The notes under the pieces are model-generated. The model did not search any database and was not told the origin of the DNA. It saw only the letters and a program-made list of their open reading frames with translations. 64,000 nt of DNA from the NCBI GenBank assembly GCA_029964075.1, contig CM057134.1:19198905-19262904 (forward strand). Reading direction: 5' to 3'. How positions within the stretch are numbered: the first letter of the stretch is position 1; the number at the start of each line of letters is the position of its first letter. This stretch comes from Patiria pectinifera. Its lineage: Eukaryota > Echinodermata > Asteroidea > Valvatida > Asterinidae. This document shows, piece by piece, positions 12,801 through 23,300 of the stretch. Both the position numbers and the translations under genes were made by a program.

Positions 12801-15800
12801 GTCAGTCGTTCAGTGAGATGGGACACTAAGCTGGCCCTCTGACATTGGCAAAAAAAGTGATCAACATGTCAGGTAACATGTACGCAACCAAACTCTCAAT
12901 TTTACAATTTGAAGAAGATTTTCAGACAAATGCCTCGAACCATCAGGCATGCAACTGTACATTCACAAAAAAAAGAGGAAATCCCAAATTTCAGAAGACT
13001 TTGTACAGTGTTTTTCTATTTTGAATGACAGAAATGGAAATAAGAAAAGAGGAAATTAGCTGATCCGAGGAAAAGTTGCATGCCTGAACCATTCAGCAAA
13101 GAAACTGTTTGGATTAGACAGACACTGTTAATGCTTATTACGGTAGAGGTGTCATCATGAAATCCAGCACTGCAAAATTTGCCATTTTTTGTGACCATTT
13201 GCTATGAGAAACAAATTACAAAAATTCTGACAAAAGATAAGACATGCTTCATGTACGTTATGCTGTGGGTGGCCTCAAAGTGTGGAGTATCGAGTTCCAA
13301 AATCTGCGGGTAATTCCGCAGGCTGTGGTTCCAGTCCAGCCTGGGGTTGTGGTGTGTGTGTCCTTGGGCAAGGCACTTTGCCATGACTCGCTTCTCCCCA
13401 CCCAGGAGTAAAATGGGTGCAGCTCTCAGGGAAGATGAGCCTATTGGGCTTGAATTAGCCGTTAAATGTGTTTGAAAAAAAGTTTAATTCCAACTCACGA
13501 TTTGTTTGGGATGACCCTGGCATTCATGACCTGCACACCATTGGAAGTGAAGAATTCATCTACGTCCTCATCTGGTGTGCCCTTTCGGACGCCGCCAATG
13601 AAGATAGAAATGATTTCTGCCAAGACAGAAATTGAAAGGAATGTTTACATCAATTCCATTAAGATGTGACCGCTGTGAGCAAATTACATGGCTTGTAAGT
13701 GAATTACTGCTTAATCGTTAGTATTTGATTGTTCAAACTCGGATAAAATGGAATATTCAACATCAAAATGCACTGATCAGGTTTAACATGCGGCAGCCTA
13801 AACTGGACACCGATTGGGATTTCCGTGCGCCTGCGCTTGTCCAAAACTGAAACGAATTATTAACCAGTTCGCACCGGATGACGTGTATACGCGCAAAGTT
13901 TTTGCGGTATTTGAAACGGATGACGGATAAACATGCAGTGAGTGAGGCCGGAATTCATCTGCTTAGCAATATAAGCAGAGAAACCAGTCACAAGGCAATA
14001 TCCATTGCATAACATCTTAACCGGTAACAGTTTTCGCTTAGGAATAATTTGCCAATGCTTACCAAATTTCTGTGATAAGCACAAGTCCGTGAAACCAACC
14101 CGAGAATTCCCAAATCTTAAAAGTGATGATCTTACCTCCCCCGACAGCTTCGGTCACGGTCTTTGTCGTCTTGGCTTCCCCACTGGGCATCTTCTTCTTC
14201 TTCATGGGCGGAGCCTCCTCCTCTTCTGAGAGACAAAAAACAGACTTCGTATAACAAGACGAGGTAAAAATCCATGAAATTGATTCAGAGTGGATACACG
14301 GTTCAGAGCGCTGGAAATGTACAATCCACTGTCGCCGTTGGCATGGAGCCTTGACTTATTGCCAACACGTGTATCATGAAAGTACATGAATCAAGTGGCA
14401 CCAGACTAATGAAGAAATTGTAGACGCTACATGACACACAAAAAAAGGCAAGGTTCGTGAAGCTGTTTCAAGAAAACTTCAAGTCACAACAGAGACAATT
14501 ACTGACCTTCCTCGTCTTCATCATCATCGTCGTCGTCATCATCATCATCGTCGTCGTCATCATCATCATCATCGTCCTCTTCTTCTACTTCAGCCTTCTT
14601 CGCAGCGGCCTTCGAACCCTTGACCTACAAGTCCACCACAAAAAAATTAAAAATTAATTAAATGAAATCAAAATTCATAACAAATATCAAAGATTGACCT
14701 ATTCGATAATATAATATAACTGTTAGAGATACATTTAACAAGAAGATGCATTCCTCGTGCTCATTCTAAAATATCGATTCCTCTTCTAAATTGCTTTTTT
14801 TAGCAACACAGATCACAGGTGGTGCAATTTTAAATAAACAGAATCTGCGTACATGACAGACGAGACAAGCTCGTTATCAAATGCCTGTATGCAGTGTCGT
14901 GCCCAACACTACAATTGATTTGTGTGCATTATATGTTAAGTGACCAATATTTCTGTGCCAAACATTTCTCACATGGGGCTCAGAATTGTGTGTCACAGAC
15001 CTGTTGGACTTTTGTTGGCTCTTCCTCCTCTTCGCTGTCATCCTCATCGCTGTCATCCTCGTCGCTGTCATCATCATCTTCCTCCACCGCTACTTGCTGC
15101 TTGGCCTTCCCGTTGGCAGGCTTGGTCACCTTCTTGGGAGGTTCCTCTTCTTCCTCACTGTCATCTTCTTCTTCACTGTCGTCTTCTTCGTCATCGTCAT
15201 CTTCGTCATCCTCATCTTCAGCGGGCGGAGCTTGCTTGGTCTTGGGCGTGGCCTTGGGTGTGGCCTTGGTGACTTTCTTGGGAGGTTCCTCTTCTTCTTC
15301 GCTGCTGTCTTCTTCATCGTCGTCGTCTTCTTCAACCACCTCGGGCTGAACAAAGCAAGGGGTGAGATTTGAGCAAAATGAAAAAAATCCATGAAATAAT
15401 CGGCAGAGGGTCCGAGGGTCAAAAAGGACCCCTGCGCAACACAGGGTATATGGTGTATAAACTTCAATTGTAATAAATGTCTATCAAATGTTAAAAAGGC
15501 CGCATTTCTAAACCTCATGGGATTCACATATCCTGACTTTCAGTAAATTTTTGTTTGAAGGCAGACACTCTCTTTAATAAGCATTACCTTTGGTGGAGGT
15601 TTCTTGGGTGTTGGCTTTTTGGGCGTTTTCTTGGCCGCTGCTTGTTTGGCCGGGGTTTTCTTGGCTGGCTTCAGCTGTTGCATGACCTCCATTTCTTCTT
15701 CCTCTTCACTGCTCTCTTCTTCCTCTGAAGATTCCTGTACAGACAGAAACGATGATGCTCCATTGTGCTCGAACACAAACTCCAGTTTGCTTAAATTTTA

Positions 15801-18800
15801 CTCGTCCCAAATTTTTCGGTCAAACAATTTCATAGTTCACAAGTTCCTCATTCAAACATGCGGCTATTGGGTTCACCATTCAAAATCCAAAGCGGGATGT
15901 TCAAGACCCAACAAGTTGAAGTTTCAGCTCAGTGGATATTACACTTTTGGAGAAAACAGTGAAAAGTCATGCACAACCTTTTGATCAGAAAACACGATTT
16001 TGTCTGAAAGCACTCTTTATTTAAAAACATCAGTCCATTGACTGATCGTTGGCAATCACCTACATTTCTTGATTCTTCCACTCGACAGCAAGCATTCACA
16101 GGGTGTTTAGTACCAGTACAATCGTTAATCCAAGTAAGCTTTTTAATAATAATTCAACAGGCATCAATGCAAATGATCCCATATGTCTTTAAGCCGTTAG
16201 AGAGAATGTAAGAGGGTTTTAGACAATGATTGATTTGTCCTACCTGCTTCTTGACTGGCTTGACCTTCTTAGCCTTCTTGGCACTCCTGTTAGACCAAAG
16301 CAAGAGATGGATTAAAATCAGTTGATGATGTAAAAGCTGTTAAAAATGAACAAATGCTCAAAAGGCACAAGTTCTATATCGGACAGATTTGTGTGCATTT
16401 CCTGAAGCAGCAAGAAATGTTAATCATCTAGTACTATGTCAACGAAGGAACTAACAAGATAGCTAAGTTCAAAAAGGTAATAATGCAACAATGGAACATT
16501 GTCTTACTTCTGTTCTGCAATTTGTGCCGTGCCCTGTTGAAGATGAAGAGGGGAACAAAAGATGAAAAAAACTGTCAAAAGCAATACTTTTTTTAATACA
16601 GCATTATTATAAAAAAACTAAGTACATCCACAAAAATCACACGCTTGTTTGGGTAACAACTGACAAATTTTGCTCCTATTTGTTTAAACAATGAGCATGT
16701 ATTTATAAACAAAGTCGCTGGCTTCAAGTCAGCTTGATCACAAAGTAAACAAAAAAAGAGACGTGGCAATAAGATTTGTTAACGTTTACAATTTCTTTAT
16801 TGACATGTACTTAATTAACATATACGAGCCCAGGCCTTGTTTCATGGCACAGATAACTATAGAATTGCTAGAAGACAATCATTCATTTGGCCGACCGTAA
16901 GCAATTACATTACAGACAATTTTTCATCATTCAGGGATGGAAAATCTGCCATCTTAGGAAACAAAACAGGGCCACCTCCTCCTTTTTTCCAAAAAGTTCG
17001 GCCGAGAAACTATTTTGTTTTACTTGGCCTTATACACTCAACCAAAAAAAGAAAGTCCACCTTCCAATACTTTTTTGTGTAACACAAAGACTACTGAGCA
17101 TCTCTCGCTTAAATAACGACTAATCAGTACAGAAATTCCTTAGCAATCCAGCCATACTCTTTATTTGGCCCAAAACAGTGTTAATGTGTACGAAATTATG
17201 CAATTTATGACAAATGATACCGAAAACAGTTTTGTAAACGTGCAAGTTGTGGTTCACACTGACTCACCTTGCACTTATACAAAAGTGCAATTTTTTTGGG
17301 TACCATTTGTCATAAATTACATAATTTTGTACACATCATCACTGTTTTGGGCCAAACAAAGAGTATGCCTGAATTGCTAAGGAATTTCTGTATCGATTAG
17401 TCGTTATTTGAGCAAGATGTGCCCAGTAGTTTTTGAGTTACACAAAAAGGAATCAGAGGGGGACTTTCGTGTTTGGTTGAGTGTAGTAGGCAGAGCCATG
17501 AAATTGGCTAGGCGCCTCGATAGTGAAAAAGGCCCAAAAAGTACAAGTTAACAATCACAATTAACTAGCATGCTTAGCCCTAGAACCGCTGGATCACTTA
17601 CATGACCGAGCTGCTCCGACCCATGTCTAGGGGCCAAGGTGCGATTACAGGTGTGGGGAACCAGGTACGGGGAACCAGGTCACACATACCAGCGTTGACA
17701 GCACATTCAAACTGAAGCCAGCCACCGTGGTAGCAAATCAAGTGAGTGATTCATTTGCACCTCTCATGATAACCAAAAGCTTTTGTGGGAAAAGAAGAGG
17801 CCGAGGCTTTTGTTTTTGAAATTGAGTTTTTCTGGATACGTGCGACCGAAAATGCTGCAAGCTTCTGTAAATTATGTTTTTTTCTCTGTTACTTTGTTAT
17901 AACTTGGAAAGCAACTTATTTGAAAATAATTTTAATTAGAAGTTTTAAAACAAATGCTTCTTAAACTTCTTACGGGTCAAATTTGTTAAAAGTCACTTAA
18001 CCCTCCTATGCAAACATACATTCTGTGCCAAGTTGTTCTTTCAGTCAAAATCAATCAAGTGACTGTTTTCAACAGCTAAGAGCTCCCAGCCTACATAAAG
18101 CAGGATTGACTGGCTGTGACTGTTTTATGTAACTTGATGCAGCTTTGCTTTGACTGTGGGTGATTGATAAGCCAGCTGTGCCTACCACTTGCCTGCTTCT
18201 GTCTGTTGACTGAATTTGACTAGTCACAGTGCTTGCTTGAAATATGATCCGACTGTTGGTGACTAGCTTGTGTAAAAGGCATGGCAGGGGAAGAGGATTG
18301 ACTTTTTGTTGACTGTCTGTGAATGTTCAGACAGCAGGAGGGTTAATCAGGCAGCAATACATACTCAATCAGGAACTTCCAACATTTTCGGTGGTCTGTA
18401 TCCGAACAACTCGGTTAGAATTCAAACAGAATTTTGAGGTGCTTTTGTATAGTTTAGTTCAGATAATCTGACAATACTTCAGTTTTTGAGCATTTTCCAG
18501 CCAAGGCCTCTGAATCTTTTGCACGTATCATTCGAACACATGAACTGTGTTTTCAGGGTTTCGGAACCGCACCACTTTTGCTTCATGATTGTCTCCGCAC
18601 AACTTTTCGGTACATTTGTGATAACCTCCGCACAATGCTATTCTTGTTTGCATTATTTTCCGATTTTCCGCACAACCTTCTATCTGTGTCTGTGAAGTGT
18701 CTCTGCACTTCATATCTAAGATATGGACCGCACCACTTAGTGTAGGTACCGCACCACCTGTCGTACATAACGCACAGCCTTACGTGAAAGTACCGCACCA

Positions 18801-19674
18801 CCTTTCGTACGTACCGCACTACCGTACCTCTGATATGATGTCTTAACGTGCCACTCTCCATACATTGTTTGCATGACATCATTTTCACCAAAATGGTGAA
18901 AGCATATGAACCGCACTACCAAAGAAGTCGATGTGAAGCCACTCAATCCTGATTCTTATTTCCTCAATAGAAAAGGACCTCTTTCTTGTACTGTTAATAT
19001 CCCCCCCCCCCCTTGATTTGATTAAATAAAAATTAGCAAGTGTAACCAGACAAGGGCATTTTTTTAAATTTTTTTTCCACCAATTTGAAGAGGTCTATCA
19101 TTTTGAAATTGTCGAAATCATTTTGAAAATCGCTTAAACATTACCCAAGATCCAGTTTGGCGAAATGTCTGCTTGTGAAATCCCTCACCCCCCCCCACCT
19201 CAAAAAAGAACAGAAGAAAAAAAATTAAAACAAAAAAAAAAGTGAAAAAACAAAGAATAACATTAACAAATCAAAGCCAAGGAAAACCCCGCAATTCCCA
19301 TTTTTACTAGGATTAGGCTACTGAAAATCAAATTTGAAGTTCATTTGTCATGTTTGTATAGCCTAGTTAAGCAAATCATGTTTCAACACGCTTTTTATAT
19401 AGGGCCTAGTCTGCCGACCAAAAACCTCGTGGCCGGCCGACTACGCACAATGGACCACGTGCATGCCACCACGCCATGTGCGGCGGCCACGCGGTGACGC
19501 GGTCACCCGACCGCGTGCTCTACCCGCTAACACGCGGAACACGATGTGGCACTTTCGGCGTGGCTTCGGTCTTAATTTCTCGCCAGCTTTCCACATCTGT
19601 AAATGATTGCAAACAGTCGAAAAACTCCCAATTCCCATACTTACCTTCTGCTTCTTCGCTCCCTTAATTGCCAT
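3812..19674 (-). CDS. NCL: Nucleolin, 17 coding exons, 695 aa, complete
   Basis: Nucleolar RNA-binding protein of ribosomal RNA transcription and processing. Exons (minus strand): 19674-19645, 16533-16508, 16286-16244, 15734-15588, 15345-15001, 14624-14507, 14225-14136, 13616-13499, 12594-12449, 11523-11388, 10114-9969, 8929-8791, 8251-8115, 7212-7080, 5863-5730, 4793-4641, 3858-3812. All splice phases agree and all introns are GT-AG. The protein begins MAIKGAKKQK. It then has Lys-rich TPKK segments alternating with Glu/Asp tracts (about residues 34-236), including a run of 19 Asp in exon 6. Four RRM domains follow, at about 270-345, 362-438, 455-532 and 548-622, with RNP2-like (ISIFIGGV, TLFIKGL, TLHIKGL, TLYIRGL) and RNP1-like (SFAYVDV, GYAYMEF, DFAYADF, GFAYAEY) motifs. 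A Gly/Arg/Phe RGG domain (630-683) and a basic end KGKKTTFD complete it. Length and domain order match vertebrate nucleolin (about 710 aa). The start has a good context (gccATGG). No confident intronic snoRNA was found, although vertebrate nucleolin introns host several. Confidence 0.96.
3895..4115. repeat. Dispersed repeat copy in nucleolin intron 16
   Basis: The sequence shares long stretches with 8320-8520 in intron 12. Examples are the phrase ccattgtagtaggcaaagat and the later block ending in a cacgatta / gttaccgttatg-type segment. No coding potential is seen. Two copies within one gene point to a mobile or locally duplicated element; its ends could not be set. Confidence 0.5.
4290..4620. 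mobile_element. MITE-like element beside nucleolin exon 16
   Basis: The element starts near 4293 with tagccttggtcaaggc and ends near 4618 with gccttgaccaaggcta. These are near-perfect terminal inverted repeats that continue inward with attcgtcataattc / gaataatgaagaac. A related, partly deleted copy lies at 39205-39410 in SLC33A1 intron 2. No transposase is encoded. The right end lies about 20 bp from the exon 16 donor. Confidence 0.65.
5440..5530 (+). repeat. tRNA-derived SINE head in nucleolin intron 15
   Basis: The plus strand shows an A-box-like TTGGTGCAACGG and an excellent B box GGTTCGAATCC separated by about 40 nt. In between is a TTCTTCGCCTTCCACC segment that resembles the anticodon arm of a Gly-type tRNA. 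The acceptor stem is not convincing, so this reads as a tRNA-derived SINE inserted antisense to nucleolin. Confidence 0.6.
8320..8725. repeat. Dispersed repeat in nucleolin intron 12
   Basis: Related to 3895-4115. It contains an internal near-duplication of ccattgtagtaggcaaagat (two copies between 8351 and 8401). Part of the same motif returns in inverted orientation near 8612 (gcctactgcaatgg), which suggests a foldback structure. The short open frames across it look fortuitous. Confidence 0.45.
9005..9717. mobile_element. TTAA/CCCTAACC-type element, possibly composite, in nucleolin intron 11
   Basis: The left end reads ttagCCCTAACCCCC and the right end GGTTTAGGGttaa. Internal sequence from about 9076 (ctgccagacacagcac) to 9717 is homologous to 49030-49323, but a GCATGC-type insertion at 9366-9516 lies inside. 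No open reading frame spans it. I read it as an old member of the CCCTAACC family interrupted by another repeat. Confidence 0.5.
9366..9516. mobile_element. Short MITE with GGCATGCAACT terminal inverted repeats, copy 1
   Basis: About 150 bp bounded by ggcatgcaact at the left and agttgcatgcc at the right. It shares its interior (ctttgtacagtgtttttc and ccgaggaaaagttgcatg) with 12946-13087, another intron of the same gene. It has no coding capacity. Confidence 0.6.
10152..10593. mobile_element. TTAA-flanked CCCTAACC element in nucleolin intron 10
   Basis: The element is flanked by TTAA at 10148-10151 and 10594-10597. It starts CCCTAACCC and ends GGGGGTTAGGG, giving short terminal inverted repeats. 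Inside is a degenerate tandem motif based on aggattttggaggattgagg, repeated at least six times. No transposase is encoded. TTAA duplication plus a CCCT start is typical of piggyBac-type non-autonomous elements; the family assignment is inference. Confidence 0.65.
12637..12840 (-). mobile_element. CTGGTCCC-family MITE in nucleolin intron 8
   Basis: The reverse complement aligns along its length with 21530-21770 and 29336-29585. Shared blocks include gggcagtgctgttgtatagg, gccaatgaat and aaaagactt-gtgaat. Ends are CCTGGTCTTAGAGTGC-like and agagggccag-like. No coding capacity. Confidence 0.6.
12946..13087. mobile_element. Short MITE with GGCATGCAACT terminal inverted repeats, copy 2
   Basis: Bounded by caggcatgcaact and agttgcatgcctg, with an interior matching 9366-9516. 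Both copies sit in nucleolin introns, which suggests either local transposition or a common insertion preference. Confidence 0.6.
13262..13460 (+). repeat. SINE copy in nucleolin intron 8
   Basis: The core ctgcgggtaattccgcagg, then gtccagcctgggg, then ccttgggcaaggcactttg and cccacccaggagtaaaatgg, is the same element seen at 22208, 22430, 40437 and 54715. A degraded B box (ggttccagtcc) is visible. It looks tRNA-derived with a conserved central domain. Confidence 0.6.
15870..16200 (+). repeat. Dispersed repeat in nucleolin intron 3; holds an unoccupied TTAA site
   Basis: Blocks such as tgaagtttcagctcagtgg, ttgactgatcgttggcaatc and tttcttgattcttcc recur at 46368-46613, 35800-36180 (inverted), 50830-51080 and 59885-60065. 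The segment caatcgttaatccaagtaag is the empty version of the TTAA site that is occupied at 46614-46935. Confidence 0.6.
17035..17483. mobile_element. TA-flanked foldback MITE in nucleolin intron 1
   Basis: Flanked by TA on both sides (17033-17034 and 17484-17485). It starts CACTCAACCA and ends TGGTTGAGTG. The inverted arms extend inward for about 200 bp, for example ctaatcagtacagaaattcc against ggaatttctgtatcgattag and cccaaaacagtg against cactgttttggg. TA duplication suggests a Tc1/mariner-type origin. No transposase is present. Confidence 0.7.
18001..18342. mobile_element. TTAA-flanked CCCTCCT element, copy 1, nucleolin intron 1
   Basis: Flanked by TTAA at 17997-18000 and 18343-18346. It begins CCCTCCTATGC and ends GCAGGAGGG. 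It is highly similar over its length to 46614-46935 (shared cagcctacataaagcaggat and gtcacagtgcttgcttgaaa). Non-coding, with piggyBac-like target choice. Confidence 0.7.
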
Positions 19675-20310
19675 GGCTGTTCGATTTAGTAAAAGTGCAA
19701 AAAATATCTACGATTTAGAGAAAAATTTGTAGCACTCTTTTGGAGACTCCGACACCAGTCAGTCTTGCGCAGCAGGTTTGTGAAATTTTTGCACGTGGTG
19801 TCAGCGTGGTCTGGTATACAACTCTCATCTAATTTATAGTCAGTGCAGTCGGAAAGAGGCGGAGGAAAGACATTTAAAATCCACCTTATTAATCATTGAT
19901 TTTTATGTTGTACATTTTGTACTAAATACTAAAATAATTGTTCGTCGTAAAATTACTTTCAGAAGCAAAACTAATAATAATCAAATTAAATAAAGTGTTT
20001 AAAAAAATTTTTAAATTAAAACTGTAATAATTCAATTTTTTTCGGTGAAAGAAAGAAAACATCACCTACGGCTATTTTATACATAAATTTCAATACAGAA
20101 AGATTGAAACCGACAACAGCCGTCGGTTATCCTTTATACGATCAAAATACGCATGCGTTGTTTACCATTGCGAATGGCAACAAGAATCTTGGCGGACAGA
20201 AAGTTGTGAATTTTGGTCTTAAATTATCAAGTGCAAACGGGACATTTTAAAGAACTTTTTGTACACAATATTTGGAATTGGTCAGCTTACCTGTTCTACT
20301 TTCCACAACC
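19675..20310. promoter_or_regulatory. Divergent promoter between nucleolin and ZMYND12
   Basis: 636 bp separate the two start codons, so both promoters must lie here or overlap the 5' UTRs. On the nucleolin side a TATA-like CTATAAATT is read on the minus strand at 19831-19839. On the ZMYND12 side there is an NRF1-like cgcatgcg at 20150-20157 and, at 20158-20181, a GTTTACCATT-gcg-AATGGCAAC arrangement whose right half matches an RFX X-box half-site. An inverted repeat accgac...gtcggt sits at 20109-20127. Motif roles are inferred. Confidence 0.5.
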
Positions 20311-23300
20311 ATGACTTTGAACCCCCTGTCAAACCCAAAAGGAGTGAAACTTCTCTGTGAACTGTGTCAAAAGCCGGCGTTTGTGCAGTGCACAAAATGC
20401 CGAGTGACATTTTATTGGTGAGAATATTTTTCTTGAAAAAAAAACCTAAATTGGTGTTAAAGTTTTGTATAAGATATTTATAATTTTCTAGGAAGGATGC
20501 TTCTACTGTTAGTTGCTTATGTTTGAGATTTAATATATTTTTTCTTATTCAGGCCAAAGCAATTATATTTTAGCTGTTTTAATTTTTTTTTTTGGATTGA
20601 ATTTGAAATTCATTTCTAATTTTTTTTTTTACTTCAAGTGGTGTTGAACATCAGCAAGCAGACTGGGTCGGTATCCATGAGAAGATATGTCAGTTGCTCA
20701 TCCCCCTGCGCACCCCCCAGCTGTCATTTCTCTCGTCAGAGGAGCAGCGGCGAAAGAAAGAACAAGATCTTCTGCTGAGACAGGTATAGCAATTTGCATC
20801 ATCGCAAATTAAATTTAGAGCCTAACCGTGGAAGCTCAAGCCTAGTTAGAACTTAAGGCAGTACATATGTGCGCCCAGGCCCTATCATGTTTTGGGAGGT
20901 CTGTACGCTAGTATTGGATTTGGATTGGGAGCTTTGATAGACGAATAACTAGCAACTAGAACTCCCCTTTCTCAAGTTGCCCTGGTTGATCAATAACTCT
21001 TTAAAATTTGGGAACAATGGTTTTCTGGACCATCGGACATGTCGGACCGACAATGTTTTGAAAAATCAAACTTTACTCGCCAACGACAGAAAGAAATACA
21101 AGAGTTCTCCCTCAGCGTCAAATGAAATGAGTTCCCCCCCCCCCCTCCGACTCTTCCATTTTGCAAAGGCCAGCTGATGTGCCACTGTCTTCCTGCCGTC
21201 CTCCACCCCCTCCCCCCCCCCACCCCCCCCCCCCCCCCAAAAAAAAAAGCCAGTGCCAGCTAAGTGGTTAACTAAAAAAAATGTAAACATATTTTTCTCT
21301 GAAAACAATTTGATATGTTGTCGATTTTATTTTCAGAGGAATATGATTGATCTGACGCGAACCACGGGTCAGAAGTTGTTATTTGAAGGCAAGCATGAGC
21401 AAGCGGTGCCCGCCGCGATGCAGTCGCTTCGTTTCAGCATTGATGTGCACGGACTCGATAGCATCGAACTTGTACCGTCATATCTCATCCTAGCAGAGGC
21501 TAGTATAGGTCAGTTTGCGTTAGGTGGCGTTTTTGCTGGTCCCAAAGGGCCAGCCTAGTGTCCTCTCTGCACCTATCTCACTGACTGATTGTCACTCGTG
21601 ACGTGGACTGGTTGTAGGTTTGGGCAGTGCTATTGTATAGGATTACCCGGCAATACCAATGAATCTGCTAAATCCAGCAATTGTGTAGACCAGATTGCAT
21701 GAAAAGTCTTCTAGTGAATAGCCATTTGGAATCAATTATCTAAACTTGCTTGCACTCTGGAACCAGCTTTACTAAGGTTGCATAGCCTTGTGTAACGTCC
21801 GTGACAGAGTTTTTAAAAGCTCAGTGAACAAACCTGAAAATGTATTTTTTTCAAATCTTAGACATCCATCATCTAGTAAGGGTCTAGAAGATTAAAGACT
21901 AGGAGTTTTGGATCATTTCTCTGAATTATTAGGCTCTGTCGCAGACAAACTTCCTTTCATAACGTTGGAATTGCCCCCTTGCTGGATTTACTGACAGGCC
22001 TACATAAGCTTTCACAGGCGGAGGAGTATTTGGCCCAAGCTCAGTGGACGGTACTCAAGACGCCCGACTGTAGCTCGGCTATCAAGTCCAAGCTGGCTCG
22101 CAACCTGGGCCTGCTGTATGCAGCTCAAGGGAACTATGAAGAGTCACTCAGACATCTCGCTGATGATGTGAGTATGAAGTCCGTGTGTGAATACTGTTAG
22201 TGTTACTGCCGTGGCTTCGTGGTCTAGAGCTTTGAATTCTTGGTCTGCGGGAAATTCTGCAGGTTGTGGGTTCGAGTCCAGCCTGGGGTCATGGTGCGTG
22301 TGCCCTCGGGCAAGGCACTTTGTCACTCATTGCTTCTCCCCACCCAGGAGTAAATGGGTACCTGTGTGGGCAGAGTTGGTTATTGTCGTTGATTTTAGCT
22401 GCTTTGCGCCGAAATCACAGCTTGGAGCTTTGCAGGTTGTGGGTTCAAGTCCAGCCTGGGTCATGGTGCATGTGCCCTTGGGCAAGGCACTTTGTCACTC
22501 ATTGCTTCTCCCTACCCAGGAGTAAATGGGTACCTGTGAGGGTAGAGATGGGTATTGTGATTGATTTTAGCTGCTCCCAGGGAGCTGAGATTGTCTTTGG
22601 AATGTTTCATTGGCCCAATGAGCAGGTAATAATGAAGTAGCGCCTTCAGCGCTAATTATAGTGGACACTTGTATTTTATAAATATTCATTATCAATAGAG
22701 TCTTGTTACTGGATTCCACTGCTAATGTGTAGAACAAGACCCTAGAATGCCCTCTGAAATTACCCTCTGTTCAAAATATTAAATTTTTTTAATTTCATAC
22801 CAGATCTTCCATGCTTCGCAAGAATTTGGCACAGATGATATCCGTACATCCGGCGGCTATTTCCACATGGCCAACGTCTTCTTCCGTCAGAATCGAATGG
22901 ACGTTGCCGATTCGCTGTACACAAGGGTCACGTCGATCTGGCATAGCCATCTGCTGAGGATTGTTTCGGATCGGACGAAAAAGAGCGACACGCAGAGCGG
23001 TATGTCATCCGCCGTAGTGGAACTGGAGGAGCGCAAAGTGGAATCCTTAGGTATGGTTTTCTGACTTCCTGTTTTGTCTGTTTTCATGGAGCCAGGATCT
23101 TTAAACGCTTTAGGATCATTAGAATTTGTCCTTATTTCATGAAATGTACCGATTTAAGGGCTATTCATAAATACCTCAGACAGTTTAGCCATTCCTATTG
23201 GTTGAGAGCCCGTCATGTGGCCGGTCTTAAACGGATGATAAAGACATGGCTAGCTGGTCTTAAACACTTTTCCAGTGTCACATAAAATGTGGACTCCTAA

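Noticed and set aside
13088-13160. Possible C/D-box snoRNA on the minus strand in nucleolin intron 8 (ATGATGA near 13155, CTGA near 13090)
   Set aside because: No terminal stem next to the boxes, and the D-box side abuts a MITE end. Vertebrate nucleolin introns host snoRNAs, so a covariance search is still worthwhile, but I cannot support this one.
14894-15372. Ser/Leu-rich open frames on the plus strand (poly-Ser, hydrophobic runs)
   Set aside because: They are the antisense of the Glu/Asp-rich nucleolin exon 5, which has correct splice sites and phase on the minus strand.
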